Part shown: one piece after another, positions 31,989 through 41,643 of the stretch | Numbering within the stretch: position 1 is the first letter of the stretch | How the letters are laid out: every line of letters starts with the position of its first letter | From: Bradyrhizobium cosmicum | GTDB lineage: Bacteria > Pseudomonadota > Alphaproteobacteria > Rhizobiales > Xanthobacteraceae | Direction: 5' to 3' | Assembly: GCF_007290395.2 (NCBI RefSeq) | Contig: NZ_CP041656.2 | Span: forward strand, 2,356,001 to 2,420,000 | Length of the DNA: 64,000 nt | Made by a program: the position numbers and the translations under genes | Notes under the pieces: generated by a model | The model's database searches: none | Seen by the model: only the letters and a program-made list of their open reading frames with translations | What the model was told of the DNA's origin: nothing

Positions 31989-34900
31989 GGCTGGGTTCCT
32001 TTGCAGCAGGGTTGGTCGTGGAATTTGTTTCGGCGCGATCGAGGCTCATCGCCAGCACGCGCGCGACGTGAAGGGCCTCGCGCTCTGTGCCATCGTGGAT
32101 CTGGTGCCGGCAGGAAGTGCCGTCGGCGACGACAAGCGTTGCCAGATCCGCACGCCGAACGGCGGGGAGCAGCGACAGCTCGGCCATCTTGATCGAGGCG
32201 TCGTAGGTGTCCGCGCCATAGCCGAAGGCGCCGGCCATGCCGCAGCAGCTCGACTCGATGGTCTCGACCTCAAGGCCAGGGACGAGGCGCAGCACCTGCT
32301 CGACCGGCTTGAAGGCGCCGAAGGATTTTTGATGGCAATGGCCGTGCACCACGGCCTTGTCGGCGATGGAGCCGAGCGGCAGCTGCAATCGGCCGGCCTC
32401 GGCCTCGCGCACCAGAAACTCCTCGAAGGTCAGCGCATGGGCGCCGACGGCCCTGGCGGCGTCGTCCTTGCGCAGCGAGGCGAGCTCGTCGCGCAGCGTC
32501 AGGAGACAGCTCGGCTCGAGGCCGACGATCGGCACGCCGCGTGTGGCAAATGGAGCGAAGGCGGCCACCAGACGATCGAGCTCGGATTTGGCTTCGTCGA
32601 CGAGGCCGGCTGAGAGAAAGGTGCGGCCGCAGCAGAGTGGGCGGCTGCCGGTCGCGGGCTTCGGCATATGAACGCGATAGCCGCCGGCCGTGAGCACGCG
32701 CAGCGCGGCGTCGAGATTTTCTCGCTCGTAGATGCGGTTGAAGGTGTCGGCGAACAGCACGACCTCGCGGCCGGTCTGTGGACCGACGCTGGCGGCCGGC
32801 GGCACGAACACGTCGCTGCGGAAGGCGGGCAGGGCGCGGCGCGCGCTGATGCCGGCGAAGCGTTCGAGCAGCTTTCGCAGCAGCGGGCTGCGGTTGCGGA
32901 AATTCGCCAGCGGCGCAAAGCGCGACGCAAGGCCGGCATAGCGGGGGAGGTAGCCGACCAGCCGGTCGCGCAATGTCAGGCCGTGTGAGGCGGCGCGTGC
33001 CGCCAGCACCTCGATCTTCATCTTGGCCATGTCGACGCCAGTTGGGCATTCGTGGCGGCAGGCCTTGCAGGAGACGCAGAGTTTCAGCGTCTCCATCATC
33101 TCGTCGGAGGAGAGTGCGCCCGCGCCGAGCTGGCCGGAGATCGCGAGCCGCAGCGTGTTGGCGCGGCCGCGCGTGACATCCTTCTCGTTGCGCGTCGCGC
33201 GATAGGACGGACACATCACGCCGCCCTCGAGCTTGCGGCAGGCGCCGTTGTTGTTGCACATCTCGACCGCGCCCTGGAAGCCGCCGCCGGCGCCGGGATA
33301 GGCGGACCAGTCGAGTTTCGTCTTCAGGTCAGTGACGCGATAGCCGGGCTTGAAGCGGAACAACGAGCGGTCGTCCATTTTGGGCGCATCGACGATCTTG
33401 CCGGGATTGAGAACGCCGTCGGGATCGAAGCGCTGCTTCACTTCCCTGAAGTCGTCGACGAGACGTTCGCCGAACATGGCTTCGTGGAATTCCGAGCGCA
33501 CCAGGCCGTCGCCATGCTCGCCGGAATGCGAGCCCTTGTACTCGCGCACCATCGCGAAGGCTTCTTCGGCAATGGCGCGCATCGCCTTGACGTCCTTCTC
33601 CAGCTTCAGGTTCAGAACCGGACGCACGTGCAGGCAGCCCTCGGAGGCGTGCGCATACATCGTGCCGCTGGTGCCGTGCTTCGCAAACACCTCGTTTAGC
33701 CGCGCGGTGTAGTCGGCGAGATGGGGCAGCGGCACGGCGCAATCCTCGACGAAGGAGACCGGCTTGCCCTCCTGCTTCATCGACATCACGACGTTGAGGC
33801 CCGCGGCGCGGAAATCGGCAATGCCGCCCTGAAGCGCGGGCTCGGTGATCTCCACCACGCCGCCCCATTTGCGCTTGTCGTTGCTCCAGCCGAAGCCGAG
33901 ATCGCCCATCAGCTCGCCGAGCTGCTTGAGGCGCAAGAGATTGTCGGCATGGTCTTCTTCCGCGAACTCCACCACCAGCACGGCATCCGGATCGCCCTTG
34001 ATGGCGGCGGAGATGATGGGACGGAACATCGCTATATCACGGCCCAGCGCGAGCATGGTGCGGTCGACCAGTTCGACCGCGATCGGCTTCAGCTTGACGA
34101 GGTGCTGGGCCGCGTCCATCGCCTCATAGAAACTGCCGAAGTGGCAAACGCCGAGCGCCTTGTTGCGGATGACGGGCCACAGCTTCAGCTCGACCTTGGT
34201 AGTGAAGGCCAGGGTGCCTTCGGAGCCGACCAGCAGATGCGCCATGTTGTTGGGCGCGTTGCGAGGCACCAGCGCATCGAGATTGTAGCCGCCGACTCGG
34301 CGCTGCACGCTCGGGAAGCGCGCTTTGATTTCATCGGCTTCGCGCGTGCCGAGATCGAGCATGTCGCGGAACAGGGCCCGTGCGCTGTCGCTTGCGTCGA
34401 TCTCGGAGAGATCGCGCGACACCTCGCCGAAGCGGCTGAGCGTGCCGTCGGCCAGGGCCGCCTCCATCGACAGCGTGTTGTCGCGCATGGTGCCGTAGCG
34501 CAGGCTGCGGCCGCCGCAGGAATTGTTGCCGGCCATGCCGCCAATGGTGGCGCGCGAGGCCGTGGACACGTCGACCGGAAACCACAGTCCGTGCTTTTTG
34601 AGCTGGCGATTGAGGTCGTCGAGAACGATGCCGGGCTCGACCACGCAGGTGCGGCTTTCGACGTCGAGCGACAGGATGCGGGTGAGGTGCTTCGAGAGGT
34701 CCACCACCAGGCCGTCATTGACGGTCTGGCCGCATTGCGAGGTGCCGCCGCCGCGCGGGGTCACCTTCAGTCCCTCGTCGCGGGCGATCGCCAGTGCCCG
34801 CAGCGCTTCGTCCATGCTGCGCGGCACCACCACGCCTGCCGGCACGATCTGGTAGAACGAAGCGTCGGTGGCGTAGCGGCCGCGGCTGAACGGGTCGAAC

Positions 34901-34992
34901 AGGACGTCGCCCGTAATCTCCCGGGCCAAACGCGCCGCCAGGCCGTCCATTCTGGCCGATTCCTGTGATTTTCCGGCCACTTCAGCCGCCAT
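31981..34992 (-). CDS. FAD- and Fe-S-dependent 2-hydroxyacid oxidase/dehydrogenase (1003 aa)
   Basis: A single chain combining GlcD-like and GlcF-like parts. There is a PCMH-type FAD-binding domain (res ~55-230; VTPRGGGTSQCGQTVNDGLVVDLS and NNSCGGRSLRYG), an FAD-linked oxidase C domain with the SGEHGDGLVRSEF catalytic histidine region, a ferredoxin-type cluster pair (CNNNGACRK...CPS and CVSCKACRHECP), and C-terminal CCG domains with CCGMAGAFGY. The pattern is that of D-lactate, D-2-hydroxyglutarate or glycolate dehydrogenases. ATG at 34992 follows GAGAG. Divergent from the serine-glyoxylate aminotransferase, which fits glycolate-to-glyoxylate oxidation. Confidence 0.92.
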   Translation of the reverse strand: MAAEVAGKSQESARMDGLAARLAREITGDVLFDPFSRGRYATDASFYQIVPAGVVVPRSMDEALRALAIARDEGLKVTPRGGGTSQCGQTVNDGLVVDLSKHLTRILSLDVESRTCVVEPGIVLDDLNRQLKKHGLWFPVDVSTASRATIGGMAGNNSCGGRSLRYGTMRDNTLSMEAALADGTLSRFGEVSRDLSEIDASDSARALFRDMLDLGTREADEIKARFPSVQRRVGGYNLDALVPRNAPNNMAHLLVGSEGTLAFTTKVELKLWPVIRNKALGVCHFGSFYEAMDAAQHLVKLKPIAVELVDRTMLALGRDIAMFRPIISAAIKGDPDAVLVVEFAEEDHADNLLRLKQLGELMGDLGFGWSNDKRKWGGVVEITEPALQGGIADFRAAGLNVVMSMKQEGKPVSFVEDCAVPLPHLADYTARLNEVFAKHGTSGTMYAHASEGCLHVRPVLNLKLEKDVKAMRAIAEEAFAMVREYKGSHSGEHGDGLVRSEFHEAMFGERLVDDFREVKQRFDPDGVLNPGKIVDAPKMDDRSLFRFKPGYRVTDLKTKLDWSAYPGAGGGFQGAVEMCNNNGACRKLEGGVMCPSYRATRNEKDVTRGRANTLRLAISGQLGAGALSSDEMMETLKLCVSCKACRHECPTGVDMAKMKIEVLAARAASHGLTLRDRLVGYLPRYAGLASRFAPLANFRNRSPLLRKLLERFAGISARRALPAFRSDVFVPPAASVGPQTGREVVLFADTFNRIYERENLDAALRVLTAGGYRVHMPKPATGSRPLCCGRTFLSAGLVDEAKSELDRLVAAFAPFATRGVPIVGLEPSCLLTLRDELASLRKDDAARAVGAHALTFEEFLVREAEAGRLQLPLGSIADKAVVHGHCHQKSFGAFKPVEQVLRLVPGLEVETIESSCCGMAGAFGYGADTYDASIKMAELSLLPAVRRADLATLVVADGTSCRHQIHDGTEREALHVARVLAMSLDRAETNSTTNPAAKEPSHG

Positions 34993-35208
34993 GGTCAACT
35001 CTCGCCTGTTCGTCGCCCCCGTCTTGCCTACCGGCGCGCGCCTTGGCAAGGCGAGCTCTGCTTCTTGTGCATTGACGGACCCCGCCGGGCGGGGGACAAG
35101 CCCGGCGAATAATGATATGCGAGCGGCTCGCTAGGGCCTCGCGATCGAGGCCGACAGAGGCAAGCCAAGACAGGCTCAAAGACAGATTCAAGACCGGGAA
35201 GGACGCCG

Positions 35209-36408
35209 ATGACCGTGCATACTGGAAGGCATTTCCTACAGATTCCAGGACCGACCAATGTGCCCGACCGCGTGCTGCGGGCGATGGACATGCCGACGCT
35301 GGACCATCGCGGTCCGGAGTTCGCCGAGCTCGGTTTCGGCGTGCTGGCCGCGATGCAGCGGGTGTTCCGCACCAAGCAGCCCGTGATCATCTTCCCTTCG
35401 TCCGGGACCGGTGCCTGGGAAGCGGCGATGGTCAATGTATTCGCGCCCGGCGACAAGGTCGTGATGTGCGAGACCGGCCAGTTCGCCGTGCTGTGGCGCG
35501 GCATCGCCGAAAAGTTCAAGATCGACGTCGACTTCATCCCGAGCGACTGGCGCCATGGCGCCGACCTCGCCGAGATCGAGAAACGCCTGACTGCCGACAA
35601 GCAGCACGCGATCAAGGCGGTCTGCGTCGTGCACAACGAAACCTCGACCGGCTGCGTGACACCGCCGCTGGAGGTGCGCAAGCTGCTCGACCGCGTCAAG
35701 CATCCGGCGCTGCTGATGGTCGACACCATCTCCGGCCTCGGCTCGATGGAATACGAGCATGATGCCTGGGGCGTCGACGTCTCGGTCGCCGGCTCGCAGA
35801 AGGGCCTGATGCTGCCGCCGGGCCTCAGCTTCAACGCCGTCTCGGAGAAGGCGCTCGCGGCGGCGAAAGCCAATCCCGGCATGCGCTCCTATTGGGACTG
35901 GCAGGAGGTCATCAACTTCAACAAGCTCGGTACCTTCCCCTATACGCCCGCGACCAACCTGCTCTACGGCCTGCGCGAAGCAGTCAAGATGCTGGAAGAG
36001 GAGGGGCTGGAGAACGTCTGGACCCGTCACAAGCGGCACAGCGCCGCGACGCGCGCTGCGGTCAAGGTCTGGGGCCTGGAGACGCAGTGCTCCGATCCCG
36101 CGGCGCACTCGCCGGCGCTGACCGGCGTGCGGGTGCCTGACGGACACGACGCCGACGCCTTCCGCAAGGTGGTGCTGGAAAACTTCGACATGTCGCTCGG
36201 CACCGGCCTGAACAAGGTCAAGGGCAAGGTATTCCGCATCGGACATATCGGCCATTTCAACGATCTGATGCTGATGGGGACGCTCGCCGGCGTCGAGATG
36301 GGCCTCGATCTTGCAAAGATCCCGCACCGGAGCGGTGGCGTTCTGGCGGCCATGGACGTCCTGAAGGGACGCGACGTGGTGCCGATGGCCAAGGCCCAGG
36401 TCGCTTAA
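35209..36408 (+). CDS. sgaA: Serine-glyoxylate aminotransferase-type PLP enzyme (399 aa)
   Basis: Class V aminotransferase with PLP lysine Lys198 (GSQKGLM) and Asp172 (LMVDTISG). It begins with the typical HFLQIPGPTNVPDRVLRAMD and includes GHIGHFNDLMLMGTLAGVEMGL near the end. Transfers the amino group of serine (or alanine) to glyoxylate. GGAAGGAC precedes the ATG. Together with the divergent hydroxyacid oxidase and GlcG it suggests a C2/glyoxylate module, and a crotonase gene follows 42 bases downstream. Confidence 0.93.
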   Translation: MTVHTGRHFLQIPGPTNVPDRVLRAMDMPTLDHRGPEFAELGFGVLAAMQRVFRTKQPVIIFPSSGTGAWEAAMVNVFAPGDKVVMCETGQFAVLWRGIAEKFKIDVDFIPSDWRHGADLAEIEKRLTADKQHAIKAVCVVHNETSTGCVTPPLEVRKLLDRVKHPALLMVDTISGLGSMEYEHDAWGVDVSVAGSQKGLMLPPGLSFNAVSEKALAAAKANPGMRSYWDWQEVINFNKLGTFPYTPATNLLYGLREAVKMLEEEGLENVWTRHKRHSAATRAAVKVWGLETQCSDPAAHSPALTGVRVPDGHDADAFRKVVLENFDMSLGTGLNKVKGKVFRIGHIGHFNDLMLMGTLAGVEMGLDLAKIPHRSGGVLAAMDVLKGRDVVPMAKAQVA

Positions 36409-36449
36409 GGGCTCAGGTGGCCTGAACTAGCTTGGAAAGTGAGCGCGCG

Positions 36450-37247
36450 ATGAACGCACCGACGACGACCAACGAAGACCTGCTCTACTCCGTCACGGAC
36501 GGTATCGCGCGGATCACCTTCAACCGCCCCCAGGCGCGCAACGCCATGACCTTCGCCATGTATGACCGCATGGCGGAGATCTGCACCGAGATCAACGCCG
36601 ACCGCTCGATCAAGGCGCTGATCCTCACCGGCGCCGGCGACAAGGCGTTCGCCTCCGGCACCGACATCTCGCAGTTTCGCGCCTTCAAGACCGCGCAGGA
36701 TGCGCTCGACTACGAGGCCCGTATCGACCGCGTGCTCGGCACGCTCGAGCAGTGCCGCGTACCCGTGATCGCAGCGATCGCCGGCGCCTGCACCGGCGGG
36801 GGTGCCGGCATTGCGGCCTGCTGCGATCTCCGCATCGGCACCGAGACGACGCGCATCGGCTTTCCGATCGCGCGGACGCTCGGCAATTGCCTGTCGATGT
36901 CGAACATCAGCCGCATCGTCTCGCTGGTCGGTCCCGCCCGCACCAAGGATATGATCTTCAAGGCACGCCTGGTCGAGGCCCCCGAGGCGCTCGCGCTCGG
37001 CCTGCTTACCGAGATCGTGCCCGACGTCGAGACGCTGCAGCGCCGTGCGGACGAAACCGCAAAGCTGGTCGCGAGCCATGCGCCCCTCACGCTGGAAGCG
37101 ACCAAGGAAGCGGTGCGCCGTATCCGCCGCACGCTGTCGCGCGAGGAAGGCGAGGACCTGATCCTCAAGGCCTATATGAGCGAAGATTTCCGCGAGGGCA
37201 TGGACGCTTTCCTCAACAAGCGCACGCCGAACTGGAAGGGCAAGTAG
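36450..37247 (+). CDS. Crotonase-family protein lacking hydratase glutamates (265 aa)
   Basis: Crotonase fold with oxyanion motif FASGTDISQF and ARIDRVLGTLEQCRVPVIAAIAGACTGGG. At the two catalytic glutamate positions it has Gly (GGGAGIAACCD) and Ile (FPIARTLGN), so it cannot use the standard enoyl-CoA hydratase chemistry. Another reaction in the superfamily (isomerase, hydrolase, decarboxylase) is likely. ATG at 36450 is preferred over the TTG at 36432. Probably co-transcribed with sgaA. Confidence 0.88.
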   Translation: MNAPTTTNEDLLYSVTDGIARITFNRPQARNAMTFAMYDRMAEICTEINADRSIKALILTGAGDKAFASGTDISQFRAFKTAQDALDYEARIDRVLGTLEQCRVPVIAAIAGACTGGGAGIAACCDLRIGTETTRIGFPIARTLGNCLSMSNISRIVSLVGPARTKDMIFKARLVEAPEALALGLLTEIVPDVETLQRRADETAKLVASHAPLTLEATKEAVRRIRRTLSREEGEDLILKAYMSEDFREGMDAFLNKRTPNWKGK

Positions 37248-37324
37248 CGCGCGACGGAATCTCCGCGTCCCATCACCGACACAGGCTCGCGAAACAAGGG
37301 GATAACCTCGCAGCCTCAGCGAGG

Positions 37325-37968
37325 TCATCCGAGCCAGGCATAGCCCCAACGCAAAAGCAATCGTTCGCTCAGCCAGCCGATCCAGATAGCCGGCGCCATG
37401 AAGAGTCCGAACGGCAGGAATGCCGTCGCCCGTAGCGGCCGCCTCCGCATCGCAGCATCTGCGATATAGACGGCAATCGCTGAAAGCGCTGCCAACTCGA
37501 TCACCGCGGCCGCTGTCGGGAGTTCGAGCAAGCACCGGCAACCGCGGCAAGTTTGACGCCCCCAAGCCCCAATCCCTCCCGGCCTCGCCAACGACGATAG
37601 AATAACGTCAGAAGCACCAACGGCAGAGCTACCGCTACGGGGCAGAAGACCACCCAGAGCATGGATGATGCACTTGCATTGGGCACGGTTACTCCAACAC
37701 GCAGCAAAGCAAGTCCGAAAGCCGCGGCGGTCAGCTCGTTTGGAATGAGGTAGTAGCGGGCATCGTTATAGGCGATGGCAAACATCAAAGTTGCGAGATA
37801 TGCACCTAACAGCCCGTCCGCGCCCGGCGCGATCATGAGGCTCGCGAGAACGACTATGAATACTACAAGAGCGAAGGCCAAGCCGCTTTGGATTGCCTTG
37901 AGTTTCCCTTGAACGCGGTCCTGATTTAAGTGGGGCATATCATATCTGACAATTTCTACGAGAATCAT
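37325..37968 (-). pseudogene. Prepilin peptidase (A24 family), frameshifted
   Basis: A hydrophobic A24-type leader peptidase. The first catalytic region YNDARYYLIPNEL is intact. The second, normally GxGDxK, reads GLGGVK, with Gly in place of the catalytic Asp. The reading frame then breaks near 37525-37536. Before it the frame ends in AAVAGACSNSRQRPR-stop; in the other frame the protein continues as LLELPTAAAVIELAALSAIAVYI and ends WLSERLLLRWGYAWLG. Both a missing catalytic residue and a frameshift argue for a dead gene. No pilus genes are near. Confidence 0.75.
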
Positions 37969-38282
37969 GCTCTTCACGGAAGCGACGTGATTATGTCGGC
38001 TCCAATCTAAGCCGATCCTTCCGGCGGCCCCTCGGATGTGTCCCATAAAGCTGTGACAGGTTATCCGCAGCAGCCAAAGAGCAGACAGTTTCCCGATGAT
38101 GCTCTCTATTTCCAGCTCAAGCTCCGGCCGGCGTGCTTGCAATCGGTCTCATTCCAAAGTCATAAGCGAAGCGGTGCCGGCCCGGCTTGAACTGGCCGGC
38201 ATTCGCCCGCACAATGCAATTCGCCTGACTCGTGAATTGCTGATCCAAACAAGAACATAGGCGAAAAATAGGGAAGACGCGC
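37969..38282. other. Intergenic region before a TctC-like gene
   Basis: About 310 bases with lower GC content. Part of it reads open on the minus strand upstream of the prepilin peptidase relic, but without conserved features. A rightward promoter for the TctCBA operon should lie here; no clear operator or hairpin is seen. Confidence 0.4.
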
Positions 38283-39269
38283 GTGAGACATGGAATGAAG
38301 GCCGCGATCACGCTGGCCGCCGCGCTCTGCGGTACGCCGGCCTTTGCCGCTTGGGAGCCGACCAAACCGGTCGAGATCGTGGTGGCGGCGGGCGCGGGTG
38401 GCGCCTCCGACCAGATGGCGCGGATGATGCAGGCCGCGATCCAGAAGAACAATTTGATGAAGCAACCGATCGTCGTCTCGCTCAAAGGCGGGGCGTCGGG
38501 TGCGGAAGCGCTGATGTACATGAAGTCCAGCGAGGGCGATCCGAACAAGGTGCTGATCGCCTATTCGCTGATCTACATGCTGCCGCTGTCGGCGAAGATC
38601 CCGTTCAACTGGCGCGAGCTGACCCCGGTCTCGGTGATCGCGCTCGACCAGTTCGTGCTGTGGGACAACAGCGCGGGTCCCAAGACCGTGAAGGAATTTG
38701 TCGCGGCGGCCAAGGCGGCGGGCGCGCCGTTCAAGATGGGCGGCACTGGCTCCAAGCGCGAGGATCACGTGCTGACCGTTTTCCTCGAGCAGAAGACCGG
38801 CGCGAAATTCTCCTATCTGCCCTACAAGTCCGGCGGCGAAGCCGCGACCCAGCTTGTCGGCAACCACACCGAATCCAACGTCAACAATCCGTCCGAGAAT
38901 CTCGAAGTCTGGCGCGCCGGCCAGGTGCGGCCGCTGTGCGTGTTCGACAAGGAGCGGATCTCCTATACCAGCAAGGTGACGGACACGCAGTCCTGGGCCG
39001 ACATCCCGACCTGCAAGGAGGAGGGCGTCGACGTCCAGTATCTGATGCTGCGCGCGATGTTCCTGCCCGGCAAGGTGACGCCGGAGCAGCAGGCATTCTA
39101 TGTCGATCTGTTCCACAAGGTGACGCAGACTGCCGAGTACAAGGACTACATGGAAAAGCAGGCGCTGAAGCCGATCTTCCTCACCGGCAAGGACATGGTG
39201 CAATTCCTCGAAGAGGACGATGCCGTCAACAAGTCGCTGATGACGGAAGCCGGATTCGTCGCGAAGTAA
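38283..39269 (+). CDS. tctC: Bug/TctC-family binding protein of a TctCBA system (328 aa)
   Basis: Signal peptide MRHGMKAAITLAAALCGTP...AFA and the Bug fold (WEPTKPVEIVVAAGAGGASDQMARMMQ, SYLPYKSGGEAATQLVGNHTESNVNNPSE). GTG at 38283 has GGGAAG upstream; ATG at 38295 is possible and would shorten the leader. It heads an operon with TctB- and TctA-type permeases, so unlike the orphan Bug gene near 26 kb this system is complete. Ligand likely a tri- or dicarboxylate. Confidence 0.93.
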   Translation: MRHGMKAAITLAAALCGTPAFAAWEPTKPVEIVVAAGAGGASDQMARMMQAAIQKNNLMKQPIVVSLKGGASGAEALMYMKSSEGDPNKVLIAYSLIYMLPLSAKIPFNWRELTPVSVIALDQFVLWDNSAGPKTVKEFVAAAKAAGAPFKMGGTGSKREDHVLTVFLEQKTGAKFSYLPYKSGGEAATQLVGNHTESNVNNPSENLEVWRAGQVRPLCVFDKERISYTSKVTDTQSWADIPTCKEEGVDVQYLMLRAMFLPGKVTPEQQAFYVDLFHKVTQTAEYKDYMEKQALKPIFLTGKDMVQFLEEDDAVNKSLMTEAGFVAK

Positions 39270-39280
39270 TCACATCCTCC

Positions 39281-39387
39281 ACGTCATGCCCCGCGAAGGC
39301 GGGGCATCCAGTATTGCACAGGGCTCGACGAAAAGACGGGTTCTGCACGGTGTACTGGATCATCCGCCTTCGCGGATGATGACAGCG
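39281..39387. repeat. Dispersed palindromic repeat (two hairpins)
   Basis: GTCATGCCCCGCGAAGGCGGGGCAT at the left and ATCATCCGCCTTCGCGGATGAT at the right form two hairpins, joined by complementary TCCAGTA/TACTGGA arms. The whole is a nested inverted repeat between tctC and tctB. The pattern matches the common Bradyrhizobium intergenic palindromic elements. It may also tune the ratio of receptor to permease. Confidence 0.7.
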
Positions 39388-39405
39388 AATTTGATTTGGC
39401 AGCTC

Positions 39406-39948
39406 ATGTCCCAAACCGATCTTGAAATCGTCGTCGACGATCCGACCGCGCCTGAAGAGGACTCGCCCTCGGTCGTCAGCTCAGGCACGATCGAGATATT
39501 CGTCTGCATCCTCTTGCTCGCGTTGGCCGCGACGCTCGGCTACGACAATTGGCGCTCAGGCGCGTCCTGGGATTCGACCGGGCCCGAGCCCGGCTATTTC
39601 CCGTTCTATCTCTCCGCGATCCTCGGCGGCGGCAGCCTCTATGGCCTGATCGCGGCGCTGGTCGCGCACCGCAAGGCGGCCGAGACCTTCGTCACGCGCG
39701 CGCAGGCGCGCCGTGTGATGGCCGTGTTCGTGCCGACGCTGCTGTTCTGCCTGGTGACGCAGTTCCTCGGCCTCTATGTCGCGAGCTTCCTGCTGATTGC
39801 GAGCTTCATGCGCGCGATCGGCAAGATCGCGCTTTGGAAGTCGCTGCTCACCGCCTTCGTGTTCACGGCGATCATGTTCGTCACCTTCGACATCGCCTTC
39901 GACGTCATCATGCCGAAAGGGCCGCTCGAAGCGGCCTTCGGCCACTAG
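39406..39948 (+). CDS. tctB: Tripartite tricarboxylate transporter small permease, TctB (180 aa)
   Basis: Four hydrophobic segments (res ~33-50, 62-85, 105-128 and 138-165) and the TctB pattern PEPGYFPFYLSAILGGGSLYGLI. ATG at 39406 is chosen because the upstream part of the frame lies in the palindromic repeat. Only 11 bases separate it from tctA. It forms the inner membrane complex with TctA. Confidence 0.9.
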   Translation: MSQTDLEIVVDDPTAPEEDSPSVVSSGTIEIFVCILLLALAATLGYDNWRSGASWDSTGPEPGYFPFYLSAILGGGSLYGLIAALVAHRKAAETFVTRAQARRVMAVFVPTLLFCLVTQFLGLYVASFLLIASFMRAIGKIALWKSLLTAFVFTAIMFVTFDIAFDVIMPKGPLEAAFGH

Positions 39949-39959
39949 GCGGGCCCGCG

Positions 39960-41477
39960 ATGGAAGCTTTCGGTCTCCTGCTTCACGGCTTCGCCGTCCT
40001 GCTGACGTGGAAGACACTGGTGCTGATGATGGTCGGGCTGGTGCTCGGCGTCTTCGTCGGTGTGCTGCCAGGCCTCGGCGGCCCCAACGGCGTTGCGATC
40101 CTGCTGCCGCTCACCTTCACGATGGATCCGACCTCGGCGATCGTGATGCTGTCCTGCATCTACTGGGGGGCACTGTTCGGCGGCGCGATCACCTCGATCC
40201 TGTTCAACATTCCCGGTGAGGCCTGGTCGGTCGCAACGACCTTCGATGGCTATCCGATGGCGCAGCAGGGCAGGGCGGCGGAGGCGCTGACTGCGGCCTT
40301 CACGTCCTCCTTCATCGGCTCGCTGGTCGCGGTGCTGCTGATCACCTTCCTTGCGCCGATGATCTCGTCCTTTGCGCTGAAGTTCGGCCCGCCCGAGTTC
40401 TTTGCGGTGTATCTGTTGACCTTCTGCTCCTTCGTCGGTCTCGGGCGCGAGGCCAAGCACAAGACGGTCATCTCGATGTCGCTCGGGCTCCTGCTCGCGG
40501 GTATCGGCATGGACACGGTGTCGGGCAATCTGCGCATGACCTTCGGGTCGTCGGAACTGCTGCGGGGCATCAACTTCCTCGTCGCCGTCATCGGCCTGTT
40601 CGGCATCAGCGAGATCTTGCTGACGATGGAGGAGCGGCTGGCGTTGCGAGGGCATGCGGCGAGCATCTCGCTCCGCGTCGTGCTAAGCGTCTGGAAGGAC
40701 CTGCCGAAATACTGGGTGACGCTGCTGCGCTCCTCGTTCATCGGCTGCTGGCTCGGCATCACCCCGGGCGGCGCGATCGCGGCGTCCTTCATGGGATACA
40801 ATCTTGCCAAGCGCTTTTCGAAGGATCCTGAGAGCTTTGGCAAGGGCCGCATCGAGGGCGTGTTCGCGCCGGAAACAGCCGCGCATGCCTCCGGCACCGC
40901 GGCGCTGCTGCCGATGCTGGCGCTCGGCATCCCCGGCTCCGGCACCGCCGCTATCCTGCTTGGCGGCCTGATGGTGTGGGGACTCAATCCGGGCCCGCTG
41001 CTGTTTGTCGAGCACAAGGATTTCGTCTGGGGGCTGATCGCCTCGATGTATCTCGGCAACGTCGTCGGCCTCGTGCTGGTGCTGACGACGGTGCCGATCT
41101 TCGCCTCGATCCTGCGCGTGCCGTTCGCGGCGGTGGCGCCGATGATCGTGGTGTCCTGCGCGATCGGCGCCTATGCGATCCAGAACGCGATGTTCGACAT
41201 CTGGCTCATGCTGGGCTTCGGTGTCGTCGGCTACGTCTTCAAGAAGATCGGCATTCCCCTGGCGCCGTTCACCCTGGCGCTCGTGCTCGGCAACCGTGCC
41301 GAGGATGCCTTCCGCCTCTCGATGATCGGCTCGGGTGGCGACCTCAAGGTGTTCTGGTCGAATGGCTTGGTCGGCTCGATCACGACGCTGGCGATTCTGC
41401 TGCTGTTTTGGCCGGTGGTCGACGGGCTGCTGGGCCGCGTCGGATGGACGCAGCGGACCAGAGCGACATCACGTTAG
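39960..41477 (+). CDS. tctA: Tripartite tricarboxylate transporter large permease, TctA (505 aa)
   Basis: Large permease with about 11 membrane segments. Family stretches: GVLPGLGGPNGVAILLPLTFTMDPTSAIVMLSCIYWGALFGGAITSILFNIPGE and the second copy GITPGGAIAAS...ETAAHASGTAALLPMLALGIPGSGTAAILLGGLM. ATG at 39960 gives the normal length; the open frame reaching further upstream is a shadow of tctB. Uses an ion gradient to import the carboxylate captured by TctC. Confidence 0.95.
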   Translation: MEAFGLLLHGFAVLLTWKTLVLMMVGLVLGVFVGVLPGLGGPNGVAILLPLTFTMDPTSAIVMLSCIYWGALFGGAITSILFNIPGEAWSVATTFDGYPMAQQGRAAEALTAAFTSSFIGSLVAVLLITFLAPMISSFALKFGPPEFFAVYLLTFCSFVGLGREAKHKTVISMSLGLLLAGIGMDTVSGNLRMTFGSSELLRGINFLVAVIGLFGISEILLTMEERLALRGHAASISLRVVLSVWKDLPKYWVTLLRSSFIGCWLGITPGGAIAASFMGYNLAKRFSKDPESFGKGRIEGVFAPETAAHASGTAALLPMLALGIPGSGTAAILLGGLMVWGLNPGPLLFVEHKDFVWGLIASMYLGNVVGLVLVLTTVPIFASILRVPFAAVAPMIVVSCAIGAYAIQNAMFDIWLMLGFGVVGYVFKKIGIPLAPFTLALVLGNRAEDAFRLSMIGSGGDLKVFWSNGLVGSITTLAILLLFWPVVDGLLGRVGWTQRTRATSR

Positions 41478-41643
41478 TGTTGCGGAATAAAAACTTTTGA
41501 AATCAATGGGATGGAATTTCGGTCGTAGTCCGATCGCGACACTACCCAAGGCTTAATTGGTTCAAGATGTTGCGGACGCGGCACAGCTGTTGGGCAGGTG
41601 CTGGGGTATATTTGGGTCACGAATTTGTGTGAAGGGGACTGCG

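Noticed and set aside
33721..34968. 415-residue plus-strand frame opposite the FAD/Fe-S oxidase
   Set aside because: Antisense shadow rich in His/Gln/Ala without conserved motif.
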